A DNA stretch of 64,000 nucleotides from Parascedosporium putredinis (Eukaryota; Ascomycota; Sordariomycetes; Microascales; Microascaceae), in NCBI GenBank assembly GCA_949357655.1, contig CASHTG010000015.1, positions 558,001 to 622,000 of the forward strand, in the 5' to 3' direction. Of this stretch, positions 34,847 through 46,675 are shown in pieces. The position numbers and the translations under genes are program-made. The notes under the pieces were generated by a model. It saw nothing but the letters and a program-made list of their open reading frames with translations. It did no database searches and was not told the DNA's origin. Numbering within the stretch: position 1 is the first letter of the stretch; every line of letters starts with the position of its first letter.

Positions 34847-37154
34847 GGTTTTGACTTGTGGAAACTAGGTGTGAGAGTTTAGAAAAAGGGCGAAAGGAGG
34901 TGAATGGCGGTGGTGGTGGAGGTGAAGGTGAAGGTGGTGGTGGTGAATGTGCTGTATCCCGGCCGGTGGCGGATTGTCGCGGGCTATCTTTTTAGGTCTT
35001 GGGAAAGAATCGGTGAAGTTGGTAGCAGTGGGGGAAGGAAGGGAAAGGAAGGAAGGGAAGAAAAATCAAGAACCGACGAACCCGTTTTTGTAAGGCCAAA
35101 AGATCCAGATGTCAGCACTACTCGAACTATGACTTGGCGAACAACGACACAAGACTACGAAAATTTGATCCTCCTTTTAGAAATCGACGGGACCCTTTTT
35201 TTTTCTTTTTTTTCTGCTTCTTTTCCCTTACAATGGAGGCAGGTGGTAGAGCTGCAATTGGTTCAAAGAGGAAAAAAGTGGGAAAATAGAGTACGGCGTG
35301 GGACAACTGCGGTCAAGGAACTCCGAAGAACAAAGGCCCCGGGGCCAAGATTCGTCGAGGATTCGTCGAGATTTCGTGGGGAGGAGTAGTCAGCACCGGA
35401 GTCGTTGGGGGACATGGGAACGCATGCTGTCGCCTCTCAACGTGGTGTGTGTGCGTCCCACGCTTTTTCTTTGGAGATAATCGCCCATTGTCTTTTGGCG
35501 GTGGTGGGGGACGCAATCGTGGGGGCGTATTGATCCTCGGGAATGTCAGGCGCTTCAGCATGTTGTGCGAGAAGCACATGGGATCGAATCGTTGGAAGCG
35601 TTGGCGAATAGTCCTGGCCTAAAAGGGTTAAAGTTGCGTGGGGCTGTCCGCGACGGGAAGAGAAAGTCCATCCAAAGCGTGTTGCGGTGCGGTAGCCGGG
35701 CCATTTCGTTGACCTTTTTGCTCCCTTCTTTGCCTCCCCTCCGCCCGTCTTTGAACGATTGTTGAGATGGGGGAGGATTCCTCCCCGGGCCCGGAGTTCG
35801 GTGAAGGGGCCGGTCCGGGGAGGGGGCATTGATGGGAGGAACTGGGGCCCGTGAAAGGAAGGGGTAGTGTATACGATCGCCAAACCCAGGATTTACTCGA
35901 GGTCCCGGGACCCGGGGCCAGATTTGTTCGTTTGCCCCATACTAGCGAGTTCCCCATGATGTCACCGAGTCGTGAACGGCGATGGGGGCCGATCTATCCG
36001 CAGCCCTGACATTCGCATCGCCACGCCAGTCAAACCACCAGCACCCTCCTCTCCTAATTCAATGCATCACTCAGAAAGCGCAAGATAAACTAGAGCTCTC
36101 GATGTTTTGGAGAAACACAGAGTAGTGGGAATGTACTGGGACATTCGTAGGTTCATGATTCGAACTATCGACCTTTCTGCACTTGCAGGCAGGCCGTTCC
36201 TTGCCGGTACCGTGACCGATGAATCGGCCAGCTCCAAGTGCGCCACCAAGTTCCTTCCGGTTTAATTCTCTCCACGTCAACACCCAAGTTTTTCATGTCG
36301 AACCCAGCTCAGAGCTGTCTCTCAAAACCCCGCCTGCCTTTCCTCCCTCCCTCCCCCAATCTTAGCTTCCAGACCTTCCCACAGATGAAACCGTTCGCAA
36401 TCGCCTCTTTTCCCCCTCCTCCATATCTATCCTTTCCGTCTGATCCGAGAGCTGCGGGGTGGTGATGGGGCCCTGGAGGAAAAAAGGGAAGAGGAAGGAG
36501 GGGCGCCTATCGGCCAAAAAGAATAATCGGGCCCCCTGGCCTTGCCCGCAGAGATACGTCTCTCATGGCATGGATCCTGCAGTGAGATTGATCCATTGGG
36601 CGGCCGCACCCGAGCAATCAGGAAATCGGTGATGTCACTTGTGTCAGGTCAACGCAGCTAGCTTGTGTGACCTCCATATGCTTTGATACAAGCTACCCAA
36701 CTCAATTTACCCTCGGTCTATCTGACTTGACTGCGGTTGGTCCGGATGGGATCATCAACAAATGATAAAAGTTGGAGATAGCTCTTGGGAGGGGGCGGTT
36801 CCTTCACAATTCCTTTTTTTCTCTCTTCCTTTCCATCCTTCAGGTAGTGCTGCAAGTTCAGCCTTGTCCCCTTGCTCTCCGTTCCATCAGTCGCAGTCTA
36901 CGCCTTTGTACTTGCGCGTGTCCCACGTTGTCGACCTGGTCTGCTTTTCCATGTTCGGGTTTGCCTTGATCACTTGATTGTACCTGCTACTTCCTTCCGT
37001 GCCATCTCCCCTCCGTACGATCCAACTTTTTCTTCTTCTTTTTTTCCTTCCCGTCTTTGGTCATTCCCCTCCTCCTTTCAATCCTCACGCAAAGGCACAT
37101 CCGCTCTCTTTTCGAGCGAACTGCGTAGAATTGGACGTCCACTTGCCATCTACC
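34847..37154. other. Divergent intergenic region between CBS and phosphate-carrier genes
   Basis: 2.3 kb between two divergent start codons. It should hold both promoters. I see no gene. Purine-rich tracts at 35,025-35,060 and pyrimidine-rich tracts at 37,020-37,090 are the most marked compositional features. Confidence 0.55.
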
Positions 37155-38558
37155 ATGTCTCGGTCGCAGCCGAATCACGACGCCTTCCGCGGGCTCTTCT
37201 ACAGCCCGATTGCGTCGGCTACCTCTAGCACGACAGACCAGTCGAGGCAGAAGCAGCAGCAGCCGCAGCAACCCAAACGCATGGGCACCGTCTTCGACTA
37301 CTATTCCGTCGTCGATGACGCTAAAAAGGGTGCCAAGAAGCTGAGCGCCGAAGCTCAGCGCGAATTCGACAAGGCGAGCGCAAAAGCCCAGGGGAAGAAG
37401 GGCACCATTGCCCTCTACTCGCCCACGTACTATGCCGCCTGCACTTTTGGCGGCCTCTTGGCCTGTGTAAGTTTGCAAAACCCCGCGCGACCGGGTCCGG
37501 TTATACGGGACTTTTTCCGGCGCGAGAGGAGAAAAAGAAGCTAACGCATCGCTCGTAACCGCGCAGGGCCTGACGCACACCGCGGTGACGCCGCTGGATC
37601 TCGTAAAAACGAGGCGGCAGGTCGATTCCAAGCTCTACAAGAGCAACATGCAAGGCTGGTCCATGATTTACCGCAAGGAAGGCCTGCGCGGCATCTTCAC
37701 CGGCTGGAGCCCGACTCTGTTCGGCTACTCGGCGCAGGGCGCTTTCAAGTACGGCTGGTACGAGTTCTTCAAGAAGACGTACTCCGACATGGCCGGCCCC
37801 GAGGCCGCCTACAAGTACAAGACGTGGCTGTACCTGGGCGCTTCGGCCTCGGCCGAGTTCCTCGCGGACATCGCCCTGTGCCCCTTTGAGGCTATCAAGG
37901 TCCGCATGCAGAGCAGCATCCCCAACCCTTACACGGGCACTTTCCACGGTATCAGCTCCGTCGTCGCCAAGGAGGGCGCCGCCGGACTGTACAAGGGCCT
38001 GTACCCGCTGTGGGCTAGGCAGATCCCCTACACCATGATGAAGTTTGCCTCGTTCGAGACTATTGTCGACATGATCTACGACCGTCTGCCCGGCACCAAG
38101 GACGACTACGGCAAGGCTGCCCAGACGGGTGTCTCCTTTACCGGTGGCTACCTGGCCGGTATCTTGTGCGCCATCGTCTCCCACCCCGCGGATGTCATGG
38201 TGAGCAAGCTCAACGCCAACCGCGCCGCTGGCGAGGCGTTTGGCGCCGCTATAGGACGGATCTACACGGATATCGGCTTCGCGGGTCTCTGGAACGGCCT
38301 GCCCGTGAGAATCGTCATGATTGGTACCTTGACTGGTCTTCAGTGGATGATTTATGTAAGTTGTTGTTTTTCCCCTCTCCCGGCCTTCCACTCTCCGGCG
38401 GCATAGGCCGGCACGGCACGGCCGGTCCAAGTCCATGAAAGGTATTTTTTTGAATGAGTGAGTGCTAATCGAATGCCGTACAGGATTACTTCAAGATCTT
38501 CATGGGTTTCCCCACCACCGGCGGCGCGGCGCCACCGGCGCAGGAGAAGCAGAAGTAG
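37155..38558 (+). CDS. mir1: Mitochondrial phosphate carrier (Mir1/Pic-type)
   Basis: Inner-membrane carrier importing inorganic phosphate with protons (or against hydroxyl) for ATP synthesis. Exons are 37155-37466, 37567-38355 and 38484-38558, giving about 391 aa. Three mitochondrial-carrier repeats are visible through their PX[DE]XX[KR] signatures: PLDLVKTR at the start of exon 2, PFEAIKVR near 37885, and PADVMVSK near 38188 (the third is degenerate, as in known phosphate carriers). The Mir1-specific segments KGLYPLWARQIPYTMMKFASFE and GLPVRIVMIGTLTGLQWMIYD are present. The N-terminus carries an unusually long extension of about 95 residues with a Gln-rich stretch (KQQQPQQPKR) before the first carrier repeat. 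The frame is intact. I am confident of the family and substrate class. Confidence 0.96.
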
Positions 38559-39348
38559 GAAACGAAAGACGGTTAGCGAAAGATTGATTGCAACAAAAGT
38601 TGAAGTGTCCCTGAGTGCGCTCGCTTGAAGAAGACAATGGCGGTTGACTCGATGGGGGAGGGCGGTTCCGTCGTGTAGGCTAGTTGAAGTGATTCTCACC
38701 ACTATCTGCTTTTTATATAGACAATTTCACATTTCTTCTTTGCAATTTCATTTCCTAGTCTTGGGGCTCCTTCTTCACGTCTAGCCCGGCCCCGCCATCT
38801 ACAGTATGCACACACGTATGCAAACCGGGTCACTTTAAATCACGGCCTCCGCACCCTCCGCACCCGCCGGAACCGACCGGGACAAACTGGTACGTCCAGC
38901 CGGCACGTCAGTGCTTCGGCCGGCAAGAGACGGACTTGGCGGTTGTCCCCCTCTCGTGTTTGCAGAAACGACGAGAGCCAAGAACACTGGCGGCCGGTAG
39001 GCAGAAAGAAAAAGAAAATTGGGAAGAGGGGGGCACAAAGCGAATGCAAGGAGGCTAAGCACCCCCATTTCTTGGCTTGATTATCTGTCACTACTAACCT
39101 ACACTACCTTTTTCGTTCTTCCTTTTTCCCCGGTTTGTTCACTCTTTGTGGCGGCCAAGATTTTAAACCCCCACCAACGCCACCGGTTGCTGCCAAGAAG
39201 GGGAGAGGGGGACGAGGGGGACGAGGGGAAGGGTATGTCATCATACCACATATCGCGCTGCGGGGGTTCTAGTGGAGGTCGGGATGTTCCTTGTTCCTCG
39301 CGGGACAGGTGAAGGCATTCAGGGAAAGGGGAGAAGCTTTCTATTTTC

Positions 39349-39383
39349 CTATATATAACTAGAATTATATATTTGTATATATT
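39349..39383. other. AT-rich TATA-like block
   Basis: About 35 bases composed almost only of A and T, with repeated ATATAT and TATATA strings, set in a region of roughly 50% GC. It could be a promoter core for an unseen transcript or part of a 3' UTR. No gene start was found nearby. Confidence 0.5.
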
Positions 39384-40290
39384 TCTTTTCCTTTCTACAC
39401 GTCCTCTTCTCTCTACGCGGGAAGTGGGACCCCGGATAGGCTACGCTCGTCAAAGGAGGGCTCCGGATCCTTCCTGCTGCGCGAGTTCCTTTTCGAAAGC
39501 GTCATATTAGCCTTGCGTTTGCCGAGCCTCTCGCCGGACTCGTTCTGCAGAAGCAAGTAAAACGAGTTTGCTTTGCTACATCTTTTTATATCCAACGCTG
39601 TATGACTAACAGCAAGAAAAAACTCCCTCTCCGGCCCCGAGTGCTCTTCTATTCCCGCCTCTTGGATTCTACTCGCTCGAGTGACGTCTATGAGCTGACA
39701 CCGTGAGCTGACCTTGCTACTGCGGCGTGTTTTGTTCCCATGAGGATCATCGAAGGCGGGGGAAGCTACAAAGAAGAGGGGAGGCAGAGGGAAATGGTGG
39801 GGGTGGGAAGGTGGTAGTAGGAGCTTGGGAAACCCTGTTGGAATCGGCCCGCGAGAGGGAGTCGAGGAGTCGAGATGCCGCCGATGGGTGGCACGACAGC
39901 ACTAGACATTGGCTTTCAGTCAGTGGCAAAGGCGATGTGGAGTATGTTAGTGGGCGGGAATTCGACACCGCGGTTGGTGGGTTGAGGGGCTGTGAGGGTG
40001 TGCTCCCCGCCCCCTCAACCGGGGCTCGAGAAGGGAAGAAAAATAGTTGGGGGAATAGGTGGATCTCTAGGGGAAGTAGACGGAGACCGGTCCGCTTCCA
40101 CTGTTGCTTTGGGGGTTGGGAAGTTGGTGGAGCGCATAAGACGAGAGACTGCGACGCTGCAGTTGGCGAGGCCCTTCTCCAACACTGGCAAAAGAACCTG
40201 CGAGTTTTTGTTGGTCGTGGGTGTTGGTGGGATTTGAGGAGGCTACCACATCCATTCCAAGGAAAAAAGAAGTGCATTCCGGACGGGGGT

Positions 40291-40322
40291 GTGAATATGT
40301 GAATATGTGAATATGTGAATAT
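40291..40322. repeat. Four perfect tandem copies of GTGAATAT
   Basis: The unit GTGAATAT occurs four times in a row without mismatch, in non-coding sequence. Confidence 0.97.
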
Positions 40323-43300
40323 GGGATGGATTTAGACGATTAAGGGGAGCATGAACCGAGACAACAGCAACGGCGAGAGAGCTCATATCCATAGGCAATA
40401 AATGTCCATTCATTCCGCGGCCGGCCCTCTTGGGAGCTGTAGCTCGGGCGAGACGGTCTGGTTTGCGCAGGGGAGCGGGGAAGGTTCCTCGTCGCGAGTT
40501 GCTGATCCTCCTGCCCGCGGCTCGACATAACTGATAGCTGCGGGGTTATGTCCAAAATCGGGAATAGCAAAACCGTTTGGGCGGAACTGCCAATCTCGTC
40601 GTCACAAACAAGTACAGGTAGATCCCCGGCTCAAAAGCTGATCGCGGTACTACGACGCAAGATCTCAGGCTCCGCAAACCCGACTTCCCATCGACAAACG
40701 AACTTGCACGCTCAATAGCACGCCCGAGCTAGTTATCAATGCATCAGATATAGCAGCGGTGAGCCTAATATTCGCTAGCTCTCCGTTGCAGGCAATAGGA
40801 CATTCATGCCAGACATGGAATCGAAAAGGGAAAGTGCTCTAGAGAGAGAGAAAGCGAGAGCAAAGGGCTAGGTAACTCCGCACTTTGATACTCCAGGAGG
40901 GGGACAATGGCGCCAAAATGCACTCTTTCCTGCTCTTCGTGTCCGAATCCTGCCGCCAAATCCTGTTCGACTGGCATCGAAGCGGGGTTAAAGGGTGGGG
41001 AAAAAGAACGTAAAATAAGAAGAAATTGAAGGCTGCGGAACACATTATCCAGATGCCCATCAAGAGAACCGCCGGCGCACTCCCGCCCAAGCTTGACTTG
41101 ATGAGTCCCGGCGACCTGCAGAGGCCAATGAATTCATCCACCATGGATCCATTGAATAGTTGAACCCGTACCATCAATGCATTAGGGTCGGAGAAGCCCA
41201 CGTCTCCTCGAGACGCCACTAATCCACTTCGAGATCTGCCCTCGTGGGCGCCCTAATTTAGCATCATGCTGGTTTCTGGAACTTGCCTTGAAGCGGGGTC
41301 CCTGGCTAGCCCTCCCTGGCTCCGGTGTCCTGGTGTCCTTCCCATTCTCTGTCTGCCCGCAATCCCCGAATACTGACCGTGTGCTGTGGCTTCGGACTAT
41401 TACACCCGACAGGATATGCCGGCAAGGCGAGCCAAGAGGTCTCAACCGACCTTCTCTCGACTCTTGAGAGGTTTGCGCAACGTTACTCAACAGTGTCGTG
41501 CCACTGCCAGTCCCCAAGAGAGCAAGGAAAGAAAGCTAAATCTACAAGCGCCGTCGCTTTCGGCGCTTTTTGTCTTTTCTTTCTTTTTTTCATTCTCCCT
41601 TTCTCCCCCATTTCTTTGCAGTTACTTCTCCTTCATGTTATCCTTTTGTCGAAGCTGCTTGAGGAGAGGGGTTCGGTTCACCACCTAGGGGTGCCGGCCT
41701 CCCCAATCGCCGAAAGCATTAATGCGGGTTGGATGGGTGACTGGAAGGGAAGCGTTAAATAGATTACGGACCGCACCATGCCTGGTGCCGGCTGGTCTGC
41801 AAAGACCGGGTTTGTTCACGGCTAATCAGGTCAAACATGAGGACATGACCTCGCGAGTGTTGGCTTTGGGTGGGGGTAGGCCTAGGCAAACAAGCAGCGG
41901 GTTCTGGGGATTGGTCTTGCTCCAGTGCGATGTTGTGCCAGGCCCGACGCTCATGGATGATTATGGTGGGTAGCAATGGGGTAAGTATTAGGAGATGAAG
42001 AGGCCGGCCTCGACGGCTGGCCGGCGCAGCTCACTAGCATAGCTGACTCCCTACCTCTCAGCTTGACGTGGGGCGAGGTCAGCAGTCCCGCCAAACTTTA
42101 CCCATCCACCTAAAATAAGAAAAACCCTTGTTTTTATTGCTTATATGTCTTTTGTTGGAACTATAGCTGCCTCCTCTCGATTATGCGTTTTTGCTTTCGG
42201 TGCGACTTGGATGATACATAATCAGGATCCATGGGCCCGGTGTATGGGTTGTATGGGGTGCGGAGTTCCGTCTGTTGATGTCAGTTGTCACTTGCTCCCT
42301 TCCTCTGGTTTCTGGGGTACATCAGTCGCAATTTAGAAACCCCAAGTCTGGCCTCGCTCGATACTCGAGACAACCTCATCAACGACTGTGATTGGCGGTA
42401 GACGTGTGAATCCCTCATCCTCGTGGCCAGCAATGGTACTTTATACATTCCAGCTCTGGTCCTAAATCGTCTCGCGCGCTGGGATCTCACCCTCGAGATC
42501 CAAAGTTGTATTACCGACCGACGTCGAGTGATGAGGTCACGTACTTTGTCCAGTCCCTCCATTTCAGTTGGTACCCCAGGCGAGACAGTCAAGACAGTGC
42601 TTCTGCTCCACGTTTGTGAGCGGCAATCCGCGGCAGGCCGATATCACAGTTTCTGAGAGAAAACTGGGAGGGGGCAAGGGGAAGCGCGAGGGCAGGGGGT
42701 TGGCTAGGGCCTGGGCCAGCTTGAACTTGATCTGCTGCGGGTGTCTCGTCCCGAGTTGCCGTTGAATACTGATTGTTCACTGATGACTCGCAGGGCCGGT
42801 CCGCTGATAGACATTGGGTGTGAGATCAAGCAACCACCAGGGACTGGCTTTGGCATGTTGTTTATCAGTCGAAAAAAAAAGATCAAGATAAATGCATCGA
42901 AAGTTACATATCGGGTGAAGCACAAAGTCTTGACATGCCTTGTGTGTTAATGACGAGTTTGCCGATGACCCTCGATGGTGACGCAGGGGGTAATTACACT
43001 TGAAGGATGTGGTGGTGGACGAGAGAAACTCGAGGACCCCGGATCTGCGCCGTCGTATCAACTGTCAAAGCAGAAGGGCTCGGCAGGGGTAAGCACGAAT
43101 GGACCTCACAAAGGACTGTGCTGAAATATTCTTGAGCACGACTCCCCTCCATTCCCTCCATCTTCAAGTGAAATTGCGTGTTGAGACTCGCTCGATTTGG
43201 ACGAGACTAATCATATTTGAAAGTAGTCTATTCGCCTGGGTATGAGTTCCATGCCATCTACCTCGGTAGGAACATCACAGCCATACTGCTTTGTCAAGGC

Positions 43301-46300
43301 GACCGGAGGCACGGGGGCGAGTGGCAACTGAAAGAGCATCTAGAGCGTGCCTTTCCTCGTGGTCGCCATCATTTACTCAAGCGATTGGTGAAGCGGAAGA
43401 TTGGGGTTCCTTTAGTTGAATGGACGGATGAATCTGTTGTATCTTGTGACTTTGCTCGAATCGAACAAGGTCTAAGCGAGCACGCAACACAGGCGGAAAG
43501 GGGGAGGTGAAACTGGATTGAACTGAGGGATCAATGTCACTTCCATTGGCACTTTCTGGAATGGAAGTTGGAGCCACCCTGCGGAGCTCAGACTTTCTAT
43601 TCGCTTTTCTCCACCTGCCTCGACGACAAACTGGCGGAACAGGATGTTGCGCAGACAGCAGCTCCGCGAGAACTGGCAACGGCAGAGCGATCGATCTTGC
43701 TAGCTAGCTTAAAGATCCATAGATGCGACTGTTAGCCTCTGCCGTTACTATTATTTTGGTTGTTATTTTATTCATATTTTTATCCTCTCTTGGCGGGATT
43801 GACGACTTGTCGGACATGGCAAGGCATTCTGCTGCCTTGGGGGTTTCCCGCATAAGTTGAGAGAAGGATGGGCATGATGCGCCACCGGTCTTTCTCAGCA
43901 TTCGTTGGAAGCGAGAGGACACGGAGCAATGACGAAGGCTAGACGCCATGCCCCTCCTCAATTGATTAGTGGCCAGGATGACGACCCAGGGATGAATGCC
44001 GGAGAGGTCTCAACACGAACCTACAGCGATTTCCCTACTCCACAGCACACTCCAAGTACAGTACACGACCCCACGGGCTGTGCTTGCGCTGGCTCCTTCC
44101 CACTTGCCCCCTCACCGTGTCGCGACTGGATCCAGGTACATGGAAGTTTGACAGCTTGGGAGACTGTTCTTACCACGCTGCACCATGTCCCTTCCGTATC
44201 GGTGCATTGAAAAGATGGACCCTTGGGTTTGAGGTTGGCTTGTCAAATTGTGGAAGGTGCAAGGAAAGACCAGTGTTGGGACTGCAAACTGGTGGGGCTG
44301 GGTGGATGGATCCAGGATCTAGAATCTGTGGACATCCCTCTGTGCAGTGTGCTGCGTCTGCCATCCTGGGTGATTCAGTGTCGTTGGCGTCATTGATTCG
44401 AGTTGGGTTCGGGGAAGAGGACGAGAGTGACACAACTACAAAACTTCCAAATATCCAGGTGCCTGGGGAGGCGAAGTGCTAACAACGGTGGATGCGAGGG
44501 ATGGGACCAAGGATCGTCCTCCCGAGCAACGAGGTGATTTGATCTATTGATGCCTCTGGTAACACAATTTCCAAGTACACGAGGTGAACTGTCACGTACT
44601 CCTTCGTTAGCCTAGGGGCCCCTGTCTTGAAATGACGAGGGCCCTTCCCCGTAGCTTCTACTGGGAACCTCGATAGGCTGTATTAAAGGCATCCTTTTCT
44701 GTGCATCACGAAGTGGACTGCTCGACTCTCCCGACGAATAATTCATCATGTCCGCCCGTACGGTCGATTATTGAGTGTAGGCGGCCCCATTGCTGGCTAT
44801 ATTGGTAACCCAAGGGATGTGGTCGGGGTGCCCACTTGTCTTCCCTTGTCTTGCCGTCTTTGCCCATCCCGACTCAGGATAAGGCTTGCGTCCCGGGGAA
44901 TGGCGTCGCTTCATGTTGGTTTTCCAACGGCTGAGACCGGGCGCTGTGCCTAAATCCCTTGTGGTTCTTCCCCAACCCCAAGCTCTCCGACACAGAAGCG
45001 GCCCATCAGACTCGATTCCACCTGCAGGGGCGTTCTGCGAACTTCAATTGCCGCTTCTCACGAGGTGCTCGTCATTGCGACGCCTGCCGTCCCCGCTCCA
45101 ATGAAGTGATTCCTTTTGAGTTTTCTCCATAATACACGACATCACTGCCAGGTGGATTGAAGGGGCTCTCAGCAGAGGAATGCCTGATCGAAGAGAGGGC
45201 AAGAAACAGAGTCCTATCTAGATTGTATTCAAACAACAACTCGGAATTGCTAGTCTGGTGGACAACACGGAATATACAAGTTGTTCGGGGTGGAAAAAGA
45301 ACATCCACAGATTGTTGGTCCTCTCGAGGTCGCTTTCTCCAGAGCAAAAAGCGGGCAAAGTACGAATGGGAATGGGACCGTGTCAGTGGCAAGTGGCAGG
45401 AGCAAGTCACGGAAGCAAGAGTTAAACCGCATCGAGTAATGGTTCCCTGGGTGGATGCACACCCGATCCATCAATTGATCTCTCCATTTGGTTCATTGTT
45501 CGTTCTTAGCGCTCAACGCCCGCGATTGATCCGTCTAATTCCTTTTAATCCCCTTTCCCCAGTTCAGTTGGTGTTCCCCCTGCTCAACCTTTTCAATGAC
45601 TTTCCGAGGGTCGTGCTGACGCCAACGCCAAACACCGGGCAGGACAGGAGGGAAAATCGATTGAATGTTCCTCCGGGCCCCAAAACGCCAACCACACTCG
45701 TCGGGCATGTAGCATTGGATCTGATCTGCTCCTTCAACTCACGCCGGTTCTCAATTCCTTTTTATCCTCTCGACCCGTCCCCCCGTCCCTCGAACAATCT
45801 AATCCGTCGAAACACCCTTGCTTCCCTTTTTGTTTCTTCCTCGTTTCTTTTTCTTTTTCTTTGCCTTGCTTTTTCTTTATTCCTTGCCGTTTCTTATTTT
45901 CCAAGTCTCCAAATTCTATACCTCACCTCACCCACTCCCCTCCTCAATTTGCTTGGGTGCTTTGCTTGCCTTTGGCCGGGTGTGCGTGAACGAGAATAAT
46001 CTATTGCCTTCGGTATGTAAACGAAATGTGCGCTTAGTTCGCCTGTCTGCTCCTCCACCAACCCCTCCCCTCTTGGGTCCAAGCCCAGGCCAGCCAGCCT
46101 AGTCCCCTGCCGGGAAACCCCAGAGTTCGACGACAACAAAAGCCCTCAAATCCCACGCCCGTCGCCACCACCGTCCGCCCCTCATGCCTGCCACCCTTGA
46201 TCAGTCAACTGCCACATAATCCAATTGATGCATTGCTCTGCAAGCCGCACCGGACAGCTACTAAACCATGGAGTTGGCTTGACTTAATAGGCTCCCTAAA

Positions 46301-46675
46301 CCTGGCACTGCACTGCCAATTCGCTCAAAGTAATCGATTCCTCGTCGACACCCTCGCCCTTCCACCGAGCACGCGATTCTCGCTCCAGCCTCGCCTTCCA
46401 TCACCTGCTGCGCTCTTCGTATCTACCTCCTGCCATTGTTCCGTTCTCCACGCCACCCAATCAAAAGTGTACCGCTGTCTGCACCCTCTGCGAATGACCT
46501 CCGTCCCTCGTCGTTGCTATCATCGCTGAGGGGGTCCTGCCCTCATAGGCACCTGCTTTTTTGCCCACCTCGGACACGAGTCGTCGATCTACCTCCCTCC
46601 AAGCACGGCTGCCCTCGACGCTAGCCCCGATCTCCCAAACACTTCTGCCTCGTGCAGACCTTTCAACGACCCAAC

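Larger units (their letters stand above)
38559..46675. other. 8.1-kb gene-poor region
   Basis: I searched both strands for exon chains, conserved motifs and tRNA-like T-arms and support none. Open frames exist, the longest being 280 codons at 45157-45999, but they are low-complexity or lack domains. An AT-rich block lies at 39349-39383 and an 8-base tandem repeat at 40291-40322. A CT-rich tract at about 45,780-45,950 may belong to the leader of the CreB gene. Unannotated non-coding RNA or a fast-evolving small gene cannot be excluded. Confidence 0.5.

Noticed and set aside
36130..36190. Possible tRNA T-arm (GTTCGAATC on the minus strand)
   Set aside because: The five flanking base pairs of a T-stem do not form, and no matching acceptor, D- or anticodon arms are seen.
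39747..40277. 176-codon minus-strand open frame in the gene-poor region
   Set aside because: Pro/Ser/Phe-rich low-complexity translation with no domain or splice context.
45157..45999. 280-codon open frame with hydrophobic C-terminal part before creB
   Set aside because: The hydrophobic part comes from a CT-rich tract read as Phe/Leu/Ser, the N-terminal part shows no family features, and it lies where the creB promoter and leader are expected.
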